A stretch of 64,000 nt of DNA from Mercurialis annua (lineage: Eukaryota; Streptophyta; Magnoliopsida; Malpighiales; Euphorbiaceae), in contig NC_065576.1 in the NCBI RefSeq assembly GCF_937616625.2, forward strand, positions 16,370,501 through 16,434,500, written 5' to 3'. Numbering within the stretch: the stretch's first letter is position 1; each line of letters opens with the position of its first letter. The position numbers and the translations under genes were made by a program. A model generated the notes under the pieces. It had not been told where the DNA came from. It saw only the letters and a list, made by a program, of their open reading frames with translations, and ran no database searches. This document shows positions 36,910 through 49,839 of this stretch, one piece after another.

Positions 36910-37342
36910 GAGGTTTCTTTTTCTCATTCTAAACACACCACACTTAAGAGAGCATATTTGAAAGAGTTCAAGTAGTCATCAATCATAGAAAAGCTTGGCG
37001 AAAGTTTTTCATACATCCTAGTAAAGACCTAATCGCAGCGAGAGTTTGAGCTTAGGGTTGCTCGGCAAGAGGAACTCTTGCGGATTACTTCAAGGTGAGG
37101 ATTCTATCGGACGCTTACTTGTGTGGACGAGCTTGAAGTCGCTGTACTATCGGGACTACAAGAATCGTTGGAGAATCGACATAGGTATTCTTCTTACGAT
37201 CTCTAGATACGTGCTTTAATTATTAGATGATACGACGATCCATTTGTTATTGATATGATCAATTTCGGGATCCAGATTGTTGGAATTCCAAATTTGAATT
37301 GAAATATACGATACAGACCCTCGCGTCTCGCTGCGCAAATAG

Positions 37343-37355
37343 TGGTGTTAGAGCA
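37343..37355 (+). other. Primer-binding site, degenerate (tRNA-iMet type)
   Basis: TGGTGTTAGAGCA directly after the 5' LTR, matching TGGTATCAGAGCA except for the middle three bases. A second PBS-like sequence, TGATATCAGAGCC, lies at 37566-37578 after a CCAACA that resembles an LTR end. Confidence 0.65.
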
Positions 37356-39029
37356 AAGGATAATGTGCATGGAGATGCAACACATGAAGATGTGTCGATT
37401 ATCCGATTCTATGGTACTCTCACTCATGATCGTGTGACAAAGTGAGGCTCTCCACCCTAGAGCGTATGTGATGCGTGCTTTGGTAGGTACATACGGATGT
37501 CACCCTATGAGATAGGATCGAGTCCATATTGGTCCACAACCTCACTATTGGCTTTGAGCCAACAGTGATATCAGAGCCACTGTATCATTAAGTATTAAAG
37601 CTTTATGATCGAATGCATGTATTAATAATCATGGACTTAGGAATTATTATTAGGCATGTAATTTATAATTCTGAGGGGTTAGGTCTTGTTTGCAAAACCA
37701 AGCAAACGCTATTGTGAAATTAATTACATTTGATTAAATTCTGTCTAGAAGATTGGTACTTAAGTGGTCCACTCGTGACCCTCCAATTTATCTTGGGAAT
37801 TTTTCTAATGGAATTATTTATCATAATACGTGATTCGCTTGTGCATTATGTTATCATCAACAAAAAATGTGCAGAACATGTAATAGTTTTCTTATTCTTT
37901 TGTGGCTAAAGAATGAAATCTAGGAAGTCCATGATCATACATGTATGATTGCATGATTCATTTTAGCTTTAATATGTATGAGATGCATGCTAAAATATTG
38001 TGTGCTTAGTGAGACCGAAATAACTTAAAACCCTAAGAAATCTTCCTAAAAGTTGAAAGATTAAGTTTATATTGATTAAAATATTAAATTGATTTATCAA
38101 TGGCTCTCCAGTGGAGCAATAAACTAACACGCTTTGAGTTATCATCTTGTTGGCTATGGATACATAAGGGTGAAATGTTATCGTTAAGAGATGTTGTTGA
38201 GTTAATTGTTAAGGATGAGATGTTACGGGTGTAGTGGATATAATATACGACGAGAAAGGCAATTAAGCTTACCTGAGTCGTATATTATTCAAATCGATAC
38301 ATCTTAGTTGATTCAATGGGTTATACTTAACTAATGTGGAAACCCAAGAATAGAATTATGTACTTGAGGGTGAAAGCATTAGGAGCCTGAAATGATTAAA
38401 CCTCATATGAGATATGATGAACAAGTAGTTGTTCACTTATATATCATATTGATCCCAAAAATTGAATTAAGTACTTGAGGGAAAGATAAATAAGTATAAG
38501 AATTCAATCACCCGCTTGAAATCATTGCCAACGAAGATTTACGTTTTCTATTTTGGAAGTGTAGGATTCGAAAAAGATAGTGGGAGGCCATTTTGATAAA
38601 GACTAATCATTATGGTTAAATATACAAAATAACATGATTACTAATTAGACATTTTTGATGTCTATGGGATAATAACATTAAATAGAATCCTTTAAAGTTA
38701 CATTCACGATAATAATCGGCTAGTGGTTATAAAATCCTTTTTTGATTGATTAGGATATTTAGATGCCTCTAAGGCTATTACGAAAAAGAAATGCACATTG
38801 ATTAACAAAGAAAAGTGTTTTCAATTGTTAAGATGCAGGACACTATAAGTCATTACCGGAAATATTTGGAATATTTGAAAGGCGGTTCGGTCAATTAAAG
38901 AAAGTGTTTCTTTTGTCAAACCGAAAGACATTAAAATGGAAACTGCATTAAGTATTGTGAATACTTAGAGGGAAATGATGAGAGGAACGACATTTCCATC
39001 AATAATTTGTCTATTTTATGTTACAATGT
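37356..39029 (+). pseudogene. Leader and gag region of the copia element, decayed
   Basis: About 1.7 kb between the PBS and the protease remnant. No frame longer than about 75 codons is open. I could not recognise a gag zinc knuckle. By position it should hold the leader and gag; that is inference from copia gene order only. Confidence 0.5.
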
Positions 39030-41990
39030 CAATTGCTTATTTAAAAGCTTGGGTATTTAATATCGATGCTAATTCTCATATTTGTTTATCCTATACGGAT
39101 TTAGTAAAAGTGAGAAAGATAGGAAAATGATGAAGTAATCTTAAAGCTCAGAAATGACGCAAGTGTTGCGACAAGAACTATAGGATCAACTTCAATTTTC
39201 TTAAAATAAAGATAAGTTGTACTTAAATAATTCTTTTGTACTTACCCAACATATATAGAAATATCATGTCTGAATTTGTATGACAAATTTGGTAGTTGAT
39301 TTTATATCTACAAAGAAAGTTTGTAGTATTATGTTTGATAATACGGAGTTGGATATATACAAAATGGTCCTCATTATTTGAATAAAGATGTTTAAATACA
39401 AAATATGTTTTGGAAATTAATACCATAAATTATCAAACCAGTAAATAACTTTGGCACTCATGACTGGGGCAAATTACGCAAGATAGGCTTAACAAGTTAG
39501 ATAAGATGGAAATCTTGAGCAATCACTATTTCGCATCGCTTCCAGCTTGTGAGTTGTATCTTAATGGCAAAATGATATAATCATCCTTTGTGAGAGAAAG
39601 TGTTAGTGCCAAAGACGTTCAAGAAATCATACATAATGATATGTGGTATGTTTAAAGAAATGAACCAAGGTAGATATTTATACTTTATTATCTACATTGC
39701 TGATTTATCACGATATGGTTAAGTTTTTCTTGTGAAGAACAAACGTGAAGATTTTGAACTGTTCAAAGACTTTAAGAATGAAGTAGAAAACCAAATTGAA
39801 AAAAGTATTAAGACTTTTTGATGTGATCGAAAAGAGAAGAATACTTGAGTACGGAATTTGGTACATTCCTAAAAGGAATGTGTTATTATTTCTTAGCTTA
39901 ATTCTTGGAATCACCGTGGTTGAATGGTACTTCTGTCAAGAAGGACGGATCGTACATTGTGGGATATGATACAATCAATAATGAGCTATATACCGACTTA
40001 TCCATCTCGTTATGCGGTCATGCACTTCATACCGTAAATGAAATTCTACACTGAATTCAAACTAAACCCGCACCACAGATACCTTATGAGATATGGTATG
40101 GAATCAAGTCTTAAGGATGTTAAGATTTGAGGATGTTTGGAACATATTAAGAAACTAATATCCGATAAAGTTGGAAAATCAATCATGGAAAGGTTATGTT
40201 GGATATCCTAAGGACAGTTTAGGATGTTATTTCTATATTCTAACTGTACAAAAAATCGTTATTTATCGGTGGTAGTCTTTCTTGATAAAATGTTTATTCA
40301 AGAGGGAGACTAAGGAAGGAATATAGAATTAGATGAGAAGTCATATAAACACCAACAAAAAAATGAATCAATGAAAATTTATCAAACCCACTATGAGTCA
40401 GAGTTAGTATATGATGTGTCTACTTTTATATCTCGGAGATTAAGTAGAGTATTTCGTACACCGGAGAGATATATGTTTTTCCTACATGATAAACAAGAGT
40501 TGTTTAGTCATGGATAAAAAGATCAAGTGTTGATCTATCTACTTATGAGAAAGATATATGAGATATAGATTCTTCAAAATGGTTTTAAGCGATTAAATCC
40601 AAAATGGATGCCATGTATAGTAACCAAATTTTGGGAGCTAGTCGATCAATCAGAAGGTATTATACCGATAAGGAATAAGTGGATCTTAAAGCATAAAATA
40701 TTTGCTAATGGAAAGGTGGAGACCTTTAAATCTAGGCTTATTGCGAAAAAGTTTCTCTAGAGGCTATAAGTCGTATTGTGAATACACTTTCTCGCTCGCA
40801 GCCATGCTTAAGTCCATCCGAATTCTTCTTACCATAGCTACACATTTGGATTATGTGGTTATACATGTGGATGTAAGAACCACATTCCTTAATGGCTAAA
40901 TTAAGGAGAATATCTATATGTAACAAGCCGATGATTTTGAATCTGAAGAAATTTCTAAGGTGTGTAAGCTAAAATGATCCATAGTAGATGGAAAGAAAGC
41001 TTCGAGAATTGTCGTCTTAATAAAGCCGTAAGGAGTTACGAATTTATTTGAAACGATGATAAACCCAATATTCACAAGAAGGATAGTGGGAGCAGACTCA
41101 CTTTCATGATCTTGTATGTAGATAACATATTACTAATCAATAATAATATCGAAATGTTAACTTCTGTAGAATTTTGATTTATCCAATGCGTACTACATAA
41201 AAGACCTCAGAGAAGTACCCTAAATTCTCAATATTAGACTCTATGGAAATAGATCTAACAGAATAATTATTTTCTCCTAAAGGCTCTACTGAGAAAAGAT
41301 GTTGAAGTAGTTCAATATGGAAGTTCTAAGAGAGGATTGATACAAATTAGGCATGAAATTCTTCTTTCAAAGGGAATGTCTTCCGAGAATTCTAAAGAAA
41401 GAAATAATATGGCTAAGATACCATAGGCTTCGGCAATTGGTAATCTTATGTATGCATCAATGCATACGAAGCCAGTAATTGTCTATGCGATTAGTGGGAC
41501 TAATAATTTTCAATCCAATTTCGATTGTGGAAACAACAAATGGTTGTTAAGGATATTTTTAGTACTTGTAAAGAACTAAAGATATGGTCTTAACTAATGG
41601 AGAACGAAATCTTTAAGTAGACATTTTTAAATCATCTCCAGATTCCATTATATAAGCCGAGTATATTATGGCATGAGATGTTGTAATAGAAGGTGTTTGG
41701 ATAAAATAGTTCTTAATAGAACTAAGTACGGTTTTCTTCCATTAAGTCGACAGTTCTCCTTTTCTATGACCGCAATGGTGCTACTGCCCTAGCAAAGGAA
41801 ACCGGGTCTCGGAACTTATCCAAACATAAGGATAGGCATTATCATATTATCCAAAGTAAGTGTTGGAAAGAGAAAAGGTTTTCTCTAAAAGATAGCATCA
41901 GCCAATAACACGGTTGACCCACTGACAAAGCCCATGACTTAGAGTCATTAAGGTATACATCTTGTGAAGATGGGGCTTAGATATAGTTGG
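39030..41990 (+). pseudogene. Copia pol remnant (PR-IN-RT-RNase H)
   Basis: Read across frames, copia-type blocks appear in order. A protease remnant DANSHIC lies near 39070. A GAG-pre-integrase motif near 39470 (LNKLDKMEILSN and LPACELYLNGK) is followed by integrase residues ELFKDFKNEVENQ near 39750 and PYEIWYG near 40082. Reverse transcriptase lies at 40577-40920, including WILKHKIFANGKVETFKSRL and MLKSIRILLTIATHLDY. The RNase H end lies near 41770-41860 (NGATALAKETGSRNLSK, HYHII). Order PR-IN-RT-RH is Ty1/copia. Many stops and frameshifts make it non-functional. Confidence 0.88.
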
Positions 41991-42016
41991 AAATGACGCT
42001 AGTGCAAGTGGGAGAT

Positions 42017-43733
42017 TGTTAGTAGTATGTGCCCTAGGGCCATTTTATCGTGTATATTTGTAGAACTAATCCCAATGGTAAAAGATATAGAGTTACTAAT
42101 TATAGGAAGTAGTGAGCCTCATTCTACTTGATGGGGATCAGAATAAATATGTGGACACTCAAAGGGTTTGAGTGAGTCGAACAAGTGACGCTAGATGACT
42201 TATACATGGTATTTCATCTAAGTCGATTTAATATCATCTAGTTCATAATTGTACATATGTCCTTTAACTGGCGGTGACACTATGTTGTATATAGGTGATT
42301 AAAGTTTGATGCTCCTTATCCCTAGTTCTTTCACGAGCTAGGGTCGCAGGATGTGTTGGCTCTAGTTAGTTGTATATGTAGATAGGAGTTTAATTAAGAG
42401 AGGATTTATCACTCCGGATGAACGGAGAAAAGATTCTATGCTATCTCAAATTATTCTTGATGGATGATAAAACCTGTGCAGTTGTTTATGACTTACTTAG
42501 AAAGTTGTTTCTAGTGGAAGTCATATTTATCAAGAATAAGAACTGAGATGAGGTCATATGATTAAGACAAATAGTGTTTGACTTAACTGTGACACTAGTC
42601 GAGATCAGAATCTTAGATGAAGGGAATTTTGAGTGTACGGTAATTATGAACATTGATTCATAAAGAATGCATCGAAACATTCATATCTATTTGGGGGTCG
42701 TGATATGTTGCTAGACGTCACTCAAGATCTACGAGAATTAATAATTAATGGGATTTAATTATTTAATTTAAGAAAGGCGTTTCTTAGGACTCTCGTTCCA
42801 TATAGATGTGAACCTAGTTAGACACACACAATAGGGTGTGCAACCGATTGAGTTTATGAGAGATCGATTTCATATAGATACTAGCATATCTCGGAAATTA
42901 AGCTAAGATGAAAAACAAGTATAAATTAGGGACTAATTTATAAGAGTTGTAAATTAGTAGGCACCTAATTGTATTTTATCCAAGTCAATATGATGATGTC
43001 ACGATGATGTCATGTGATGATGTCACGATGATGTCATGCGATGATGTCACGTGATGATTTCATGTGATAATGTCATGTATGTCTCTGTGTGTGACACCTA
43101 GTATCCAACGTGTTAGGAGGTGGCAACACCTATGCTTGATGTGTGACACCTAGCATGTGATGTGTCAGATGGTGGCAACACCTATGCTTGGTGTGTGACA
43201 CCTAGCATGTGAGGTGTCGAATGGTGGCAACACCTTTACTAGGTGTGTGACCCCTAGCATGTGAGGTGTCAGAGTTTCCTCCAAACTCTTGCCTATAAAT
43301 AGAGGTTGCCTTTACTCATTCTAAACACACAACATTTAAGAGAGGATATTTGCAAGAGTTAAAGTAGTCATCAATCATAGAAAAGCTTGGCGAAAGTTTT
43401 TCATACATTATAGCAAAGACATAATCGCGGCGAGATTTCGAGCTTAGGATTGCTCGGTAAGAGGAACTCTTGCGGATTAATTCAAGGCGCGGATTAAATC
43501 GGACGCATATTCGTGTGGACGAGCCCTAGGTCGCCGTACTATCGGGACTACAAGAATCGTTTGAGAATCGACATAAGTATACTTCTTACGATTTCTAGAT
43601 GTGTGCTTTAATTATTAGATGATACGACGATCCATTTGTTATTGATATGATCAATTTCTGGATCCGGATTGTTGGAATTCCAAATTTGAATTGAAATATG
43701 CGATCCAGATCCTCGCGTCCCGCTATGCAAACA
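42017..43733 (+). repeat. 3' LTR of the copia element
   Basis: 1717 bp, TGTTAGTAGTATG to GCAAACA, preceded by a purine-rich stretch (GCAAGTGGGAGAT) serving as polypurine tract. Relative to the 5' LTR it lacks about 240 bp near its start (after AAAGATATA), but it keeps the 42231-42797 part missing from the 5' copy. It contains the 52-bp minisatellite (43092-43280) and TATA at 43294. Confidence 0.93.
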
Positions 43734-46700
43734 TAAACATTTGGATTAAATGGCTAAAAAGGTGAAACATTAGAATTTGTTTCGTAACGTTTTATACGTT
43801 CAGATTAGTTTCATAACATTTTAAACGTTTGGCTTAGATCGCTAAAAAGGTGACACGTTTGGATTTGTTTCATAACGTATTAAACGTTTGGCTTAAATCG
43901 CTAAAAAGCTGAAACGTTTGGATTTGTTTCGAAACATATTAAACATTTGGCTTAAATCGCTAAAAAGGTGAAACGTTAGGATTTGTTAACATTTTAAACG
44001 TTTGGATTTGTTGCTTTACATTTTAAACGTTTGACTTTAATCGCTAAAAAAGTGAAACGCTTGGATTAGTTTCGTAATGTTTTAAACGTTTGGCTTAAAT
44101 CATTAAAAATGTGAAACATTAGGATTTGTTTCGTAACGTTTTAAACGTTTGGCTTAAATTGGTAAAAAAGTGAAACGTTACTATTTATTTCGTAACAGTT
44201 GAAACGTATGGATTGGTTTCATAACGGTTTAATCGTTTGCCTTAAATCGCTAAAAAGGTGAAACGTTTGGATTTGTTTCGTAATGTTTGTAAACGTTTTG
44301 CATAAACCTCTAAAGAGGTAAAACGATTAGTTTTGTTTCGTAACGTTTTAAACGTTTGCCTTAAATCGCTAAAAAGGGGAAACGTTAGGATTTATTTCGT
44401 AATGTTTTAAACGTTTGGGTTAAATAGCTAAAAAGGCGAAACGTTAGGATTTGTTTCGTAAGGTTTTAAACGTTTGGCTTAAATCGCTTTAAAGGGGAAA
44501 CATCTGCATTTATTTCGTTACGTTTTAAATGTTTGGATTCGTTTTGTAATATATTAAATGTTTTGATTTATTTCGGAACGTCTTAAACGTTTGACTTAAA
44601 TTACTAAAAAGGTGAAATTTTTGGCTTAAATAGCTAAAAAGGGAAAACGTTTGGATTTGTTTCGTAAAGTTTTAAAAGTTTGGCTTAAATCGCTAAAAAG
44701 GTGAAACGTTTACATTTGATTCCTAACGTTTTAAATGTTTGGATTAATTTCGTAACGTTTTAAACGTTTGGCTTAAATCGCTAAAAAGGTGAAACGTTAA
44801 GATTTGTTTTGTAACGTTTTAAACGTTTGGCTTAAATTGCAAAAAAGGTGAAACGTTAGATTTGTTTCATAACGTTTTAAACATTTCGATTTGTTTCGTA
44901 ACATTTTAAATGTTTGGCTTAAATTGCTAAAAAGGTGAAACATTTGGATTTGTTTAGTAACGTTTTAAATGTTCAGCTTAAATCGCTAAAAAGGTGAAAC
45001 GTTGGGATTTGTTTCTTAATGTTTTAATTGTTTTGTATTATTTTAAACGTTTGGCTAAAATCGGTGAAAAGGTGAAACGTTTGGATTTGTTTCGTAACGT
45101 TTTAAGCGTTTGGCTTAAATCGCTAAAAAGGTGAAACGTTTGAATTAGTTTCATAACGTTTTAAATGTTCGGCTTAAATCGCTAAAAAGGTGAAACGTTT
45201 GGATTTGTTTCATATAGTTTTAAACGTTTGAATTTGTTTCGTAACATTTTTAACGTCTGGCTTAAATAGCTAAAAAGGTCAAACGTTTGCATTTGTTCCG
45301 TAACGTTTTAAATGTTTGGATTAATTTCATTACGTTTTAAACGTTTGGCTTAAATCACTAAAAAAGTGAAACGTTAAAATTAGTTTTGTATCGTTTTAAA
45401 TGTTTTGCTTAAATTGCTAAAAAGGTGAAACTTTAGGATTTGTTTCTTAACATTTTAAACGTTTGGATTTATTTCGTAACATATTAAACATTTGGATTTA
45501 TTTCGTAACATATTAAACGTTTGGCTTAAATCGCAAAAAAGGCGCAACATTTAGATTTGTTTCGTAATGTTTTAAATGTTTGGCTTAAATCGTCAAAAAG
45601 GGGAAACGTTTGGATTAGTCTCGCAACGTTTTAAACGTTTGGCTTAAATCGCTAAAAAGGTGAAACGTTTGGACTTGTTTCCAAACATTTTAACCGTTTG
45701 GATTTGTTTCGTAACGTTTTAAATGTTTGGCTTAAATTTCAAAAATGTTTAAACGTTTGGCTTGAAATCGCTAAATAGGGGAAACGTTATGATTTGCTTT
45801 GTAACGTTTTAATTGTTTGGATTAAATGGCTAAAAAGGTGAAACGTTAGGATTTGTTTCCTAACGTTTTATACATTCAGATTAGTTTCAGAACATCTTAA
45901 ACGTTTGGCTTAAATTGCTAAAAAGGTAAAAAGCTTGGATTTGTTTCCTAACATTTTAAACGTTTGGCTTAAATCGCTAAAAAGGGTAAACGGTTGGACT
46001 TGTTTCATAACGTATTGAACGTTTGGCTTAAATTGCTAAAAAGAGGAAACGTTAGGATTTGTTTTGTAACATTTTAAACGTTTGGCTTAAATCGCTTGAA
46101 TGGTGAAACGTTAGGATTTATTTCGTAATGCTTTAAACATTTGGATTTGTTTCTTATCATTTTAAACGTTTGGCTTTGGTCGCTAAAAAAGTGAAACGTT
46201 TGTACTTGTTTCGTAACGTTTTAAACGTTTGGCTTAAATCGCAAAAAAGGTGAAACAATTGGATTTGTTTCGTAAAGTTTTAAATGTTTGGCTTAAATCG
46301 CTAAAAAGGTGAAACGTTTGGATTTGTTTCGTAAAGTTTTAAACGTTTGAATTTGTTTCGTAACGTTTTTAACGTTTGGTTTAAATAGCTAAAAAGGTAA
46401 AACGTTTGCATTTGTCCCGTAATGTTTTAAATGTTTTGATTAATTTAATAACGTTTTAAACGTTTGGCTTAAATCGCAAAAAAAGTAAAACGTTAAGATT
46501 TGTTTTGTAACGTTTTAAATGTTTTGCTTAAATTGCTAAAAAGGTGAAACTTTAGGATTTGTTTCGTAACGTTTTAAACGTTTGGATTTGTTTCGTAACA
46601 TATTAAACGTTTGGCTTAAATCGCAAAAAAGATGAAACGTTTAGATTTGTTTCGTAATGTTTTAAATGTTCGGCTTAAATCGTCAAAAAGGTGAAACGTT

Positions 46701-48738
46701 TGCATTAGTCTCACAACGTTTTAAATGTTTGGCTTAAATCGCTAAAAAGGTGAAACGTTTGGACTTGTTTCCAAACATTTTAGACGTTTGGATTTGTTTC
46801 GTAACGTTTTAAACGGTTGGGTTAAATTGCTAAAAAGGGGAAACTTTTGCATTTGTTTCGTAACGTTTTAAATGTTTGGCTTAAATTGCTAAAACGTTTA
46901 AACGTTTGGCTTGAAATTGCTAAATAGGGGAAACGTTATGATTTGCTTTATAACGTTTTAATTGTTTGGATTAAATGGCTAAAAAGGTGAAACGTTAGGA
47001 TTTGTTTCCTAACATTTTATACGTTTGGATTAGTTTCAAAACATCTTAAACGGTTGGCTTAAATTGCTAAAAAGGTGAAACACTTGGCTTTGTTTCCTAA
47101 CATTTTAAACGTTTGGCTTAAATCGCTAAAAAGGGTAAACGTTTGGACTTGTTTCGAAATGTATTGAATGTTTGGCTTAAATCGCTAAAAAGAGGAAACA
47201 TTAGGATTTCTTTTGTAACATTTTAAACGTTTGACTTAAATCGCTTAAAAGGTGAAACGTTAGGATTTGTTTCGTAATGTTTTAAACATTTGGATTTGTT
47301 TCTTAACGTTTTAAACGTTTGGCTTTGGTCGCTAAAAAAGTGAAACGTTTGTACTTGTTTCGTAACATTTTAAATGTTTGGCTTAAATCGCAAAAAAAGG
47401 TGAAACAATTGGATTTGTTTCGTAACGTTTTAAATGTTTGGCTTAAATCGCTAAAAAGGTGAAACGTTTGGATTTGTTTCGTAAAGTTTTAAACGTATTA
47501 ATATGTTTCGTAACGTTTTTAACGTTTGGCTTAAATAGCTAAAAAGGTGAAACGTTTGCATTTGTTCCGTAACGTTTTAAATGTTTTGATTAATTTAATA
47601 ATGTTTTAAACATTTTGCTTAAATCACTAAAAAGGTGAAACGTTAAGATTTGTTTTGTAACGTTTTAAATGTTTTGTTTAAATTACTAAAAAGGTGAAAC
47701 TTTAGGATATGTTTCGTAACGTTTTAAACGTTTGGATTTGCTTCGTAACATATTAAACGTTTGGCTTAAATCGCGAAAAAGGTGAAACGTTTAGATTTGT
47801 TTCGTAATGTTTTAAATGTTCGGCTTAAATCGTCAAAAAGGTGAAACGTTTGGATTAGTCTCGCAACGTTTTAAACGTTTGGCTTAAATCGCTAAAAAGG
47901 GGAAACGTTTGGACTTGTTTCCAAACATTTTAAACGTTTGGATTTGTTTCGTAACGTTTTAAACGTTTGGCTTAAATTTCTTAAAAGGGGAAATTTTGCA
48001 TTTATTTCGTAACGTTTTAAATGTTTGGCTTAAATTGCTAAAACGTTTAAACGTTTGGCTTGAAATCGCTAAATAGGGGAAACATTATGATTTGCTTTAT
48101 AACATTTTAATTGTTTGGATTAAATGGCTAAAAAGGTGAAACGTTAGGATTTGTTTCCTAACGTTTTATACGTTTGGATTAGTTTCGGAACATCTTAAAC
48201 GTTTGGCTTAAATCGCTAAAAAGGGTAAATGTTTGGACTTGTTTCGTAACATATTGAACGTTTGGCTTAAATCGCTAAAAAGAGGAAACGTCGGGATTTG
48301 TTTTGTAACATTTGAAACGTTTGGCTTAAATCGCTTAAAAGGTGAAACGTTAGGATTTGTTTCGTAATGTTTTAAACATTTGGATTTGTTTCGTAATGTT
48401 TTAAACATTTGGATTTGTTTCTTAACATTTTAAACGTTTGTCTTTGGTCGCTAAAAAAGTGAAACGTTTGTACTTTTTTCGTAACGTTTTAAACGTTTGG
48501 CTTAAATCGCAAAAAAGGTGAAACAATTGGATTTGTTTCGTAATGTTTTAAACGTTTGGCTTAAATTGCTAAAAAAGTGAGACGTTACGATTTATTTCGT
48601 AGCGGTTGAAACGTATGGATTGGTTTCGTAACATTTTAACCGTTTAGCTTTAATCGCTAAAAGGTGAAACATTTAGATTTGTTTCGTAATGTTTGTAAAC
48701 GTTTGGCTTAAACCTCTAAAAAGGTGAAACGTTTAGAT
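43734..48738 (+). repeat. 59-bp satellite array, block 3
   Basis: 5.0 kb of the same satellite. The first bases are the TAAAC TSD copy. The right part is organised in a higher-order repeat. The right edge merges with a truncated LTR through the shared pentamer TAGAT at 48734-48738. Confidence 0.97.
45231..48540 (+). repeat. Higher-order satellite repeat, about 1150 bp, three copies
   Basis: CTTGAAATCGCTAAATAGG and variants recur at 45761, 46911 and 48059 (steps of 1150 and 1148). CGTCAAAAAG recurs at 45591, 46681 and 47831. Unit order is conserved between markers. Copy 1 differs by one extra B module (29 bp, near 45490) and one missing A-B unit (59 bp, near 45740). Copy 3 lacks a 59-bp unit near 48200. 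A fourth, isolated piece of this repeat lies at about 52900-53050 in block 4. Confidence 0.9.
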
Positions 48739-48959
48739 GGGAACAAATCCTCATCGAATCTCAAAGTAGGCTAGACATTGGTCACCCAATCCCAAAGTAC
48801 TTACCGGTGCACACAGTCTCGATACTCGCCTATCGAGTAGCTCGTTCCAATCCAGATTCATCATCATTAAAAACAGTTCGCAAACAATTGTAATACTAAA
48901 ATAATTTGTGGTACTTAATAAAGCGGTAAATAACACTACAAACTCACTGCTTGCTTATC

Positions 48960-48965
48960 CACGTG
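48960..48965. promoter_or_regulatory. Conserved G-box CACGTG in the truncated LTR
   Basis: GCTTATCCACGTGATAATC, as in the other LTRs. Confidence 0.5.
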
Positions 48966-49839
48966 ATAATCTTGGCAAACAGCTAATCCTGCGTAGACTC
49001 CGAAGCACGAGCAGTCGACGGGTCTAAAACAAGGTATAAGTTAAAATCACATCAACCCCTAACTCTAAGAATACTAGACACCACATAGGACTAGTATCTC
49101 AAACAACAACCAAGGTACAAGCCAAAGTAAATGCCACAACATAACATTCATACATATACAATCCATTTCCAAAGTAATTCCAAAGTATAACAACAAGTTA
49201 AGCATGATTGAGTTCCCCTTTGAAAACATAATCTGGAATCTTATATAACTTGAAAACCTTAAAATCAAGTGAAATCCCAAAGTTGTGAATTAGTCTTCAA
49301 GCTTAATCTCACATGTCGGACGACCCAAGTCTATCCCGACCCAAATATACCAAAGTAAACCAAAGTATGAATCCGGAACTTTTAAATTAAATCGTTATAC
49401 ATTTGAAAACCATGGAACTCAACATAACTTAACAAAAACGATTCACTTAAACAACATGCTTAGTACTAGCCACGAATGGCCAAATCACCCAAAGTAGACA
49501 CAGGCGTGCCAAAACACTTAAATAGGTTTAATAAGGATTTAAATATGCATTTATATCTATCAACTCAGATATGAAAATGGAGAAACCAATTCATCCATTT
49601 ATATGGCACACATCGCCATCTCATGTAAAACTAACACGAAACAAATCCAACGATCTTTAAACATTGTCAACATGTTACAAACATCCAACACATCCTTAAA
49701 TCACTTCTGGGCAGCCACTTATGTCTTGAACAACAATCAAGTCAAAACAAGTTGAATACATGCATTACGAATCCAAAAACCAACCTTAAATCTATCAAAT
49801 TGGCCAAACAACATCAAGTTGAATTAATTATCTTAGAAC

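Larger units (their letters stand above)
33315..37341 (+). repeat. 5' LTR of the copia element, interrupted
   Basis: Two pieces, 33315-33743 and about 36384-37341, around a gypsy LTR. Compared with the 3' LTR it lacks roughly 570 bp (equivalent to about 42231-42797), lost together with one end of the inserted LTR. It ends CTGCGCAAATA, aligning with ...GCAAACA of the 3' LTR. Confidence 0.88.
33315..43733 (+). mobile_element. Decayed Ty1/copia retrotransposon
   Basis: The 5' LTR starts TGTTAGTAGTATG at 33315; the same start recurs at 42017 (3' LTR). The last LTR base is 43733 (GCAAACA). TAAAC flanks both ends (33310-33314, 43734-43738), a perfect TSD, and the satellite rejoins in phase. The internal region 37342-42016 holds a heavily mutated pol. 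The 5' LTR carries a truncated gypsy LTR insertion. The LTRs differ by large indels, so the element is older than the chromovirus at 12853-24463. Confidence 0.95.
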
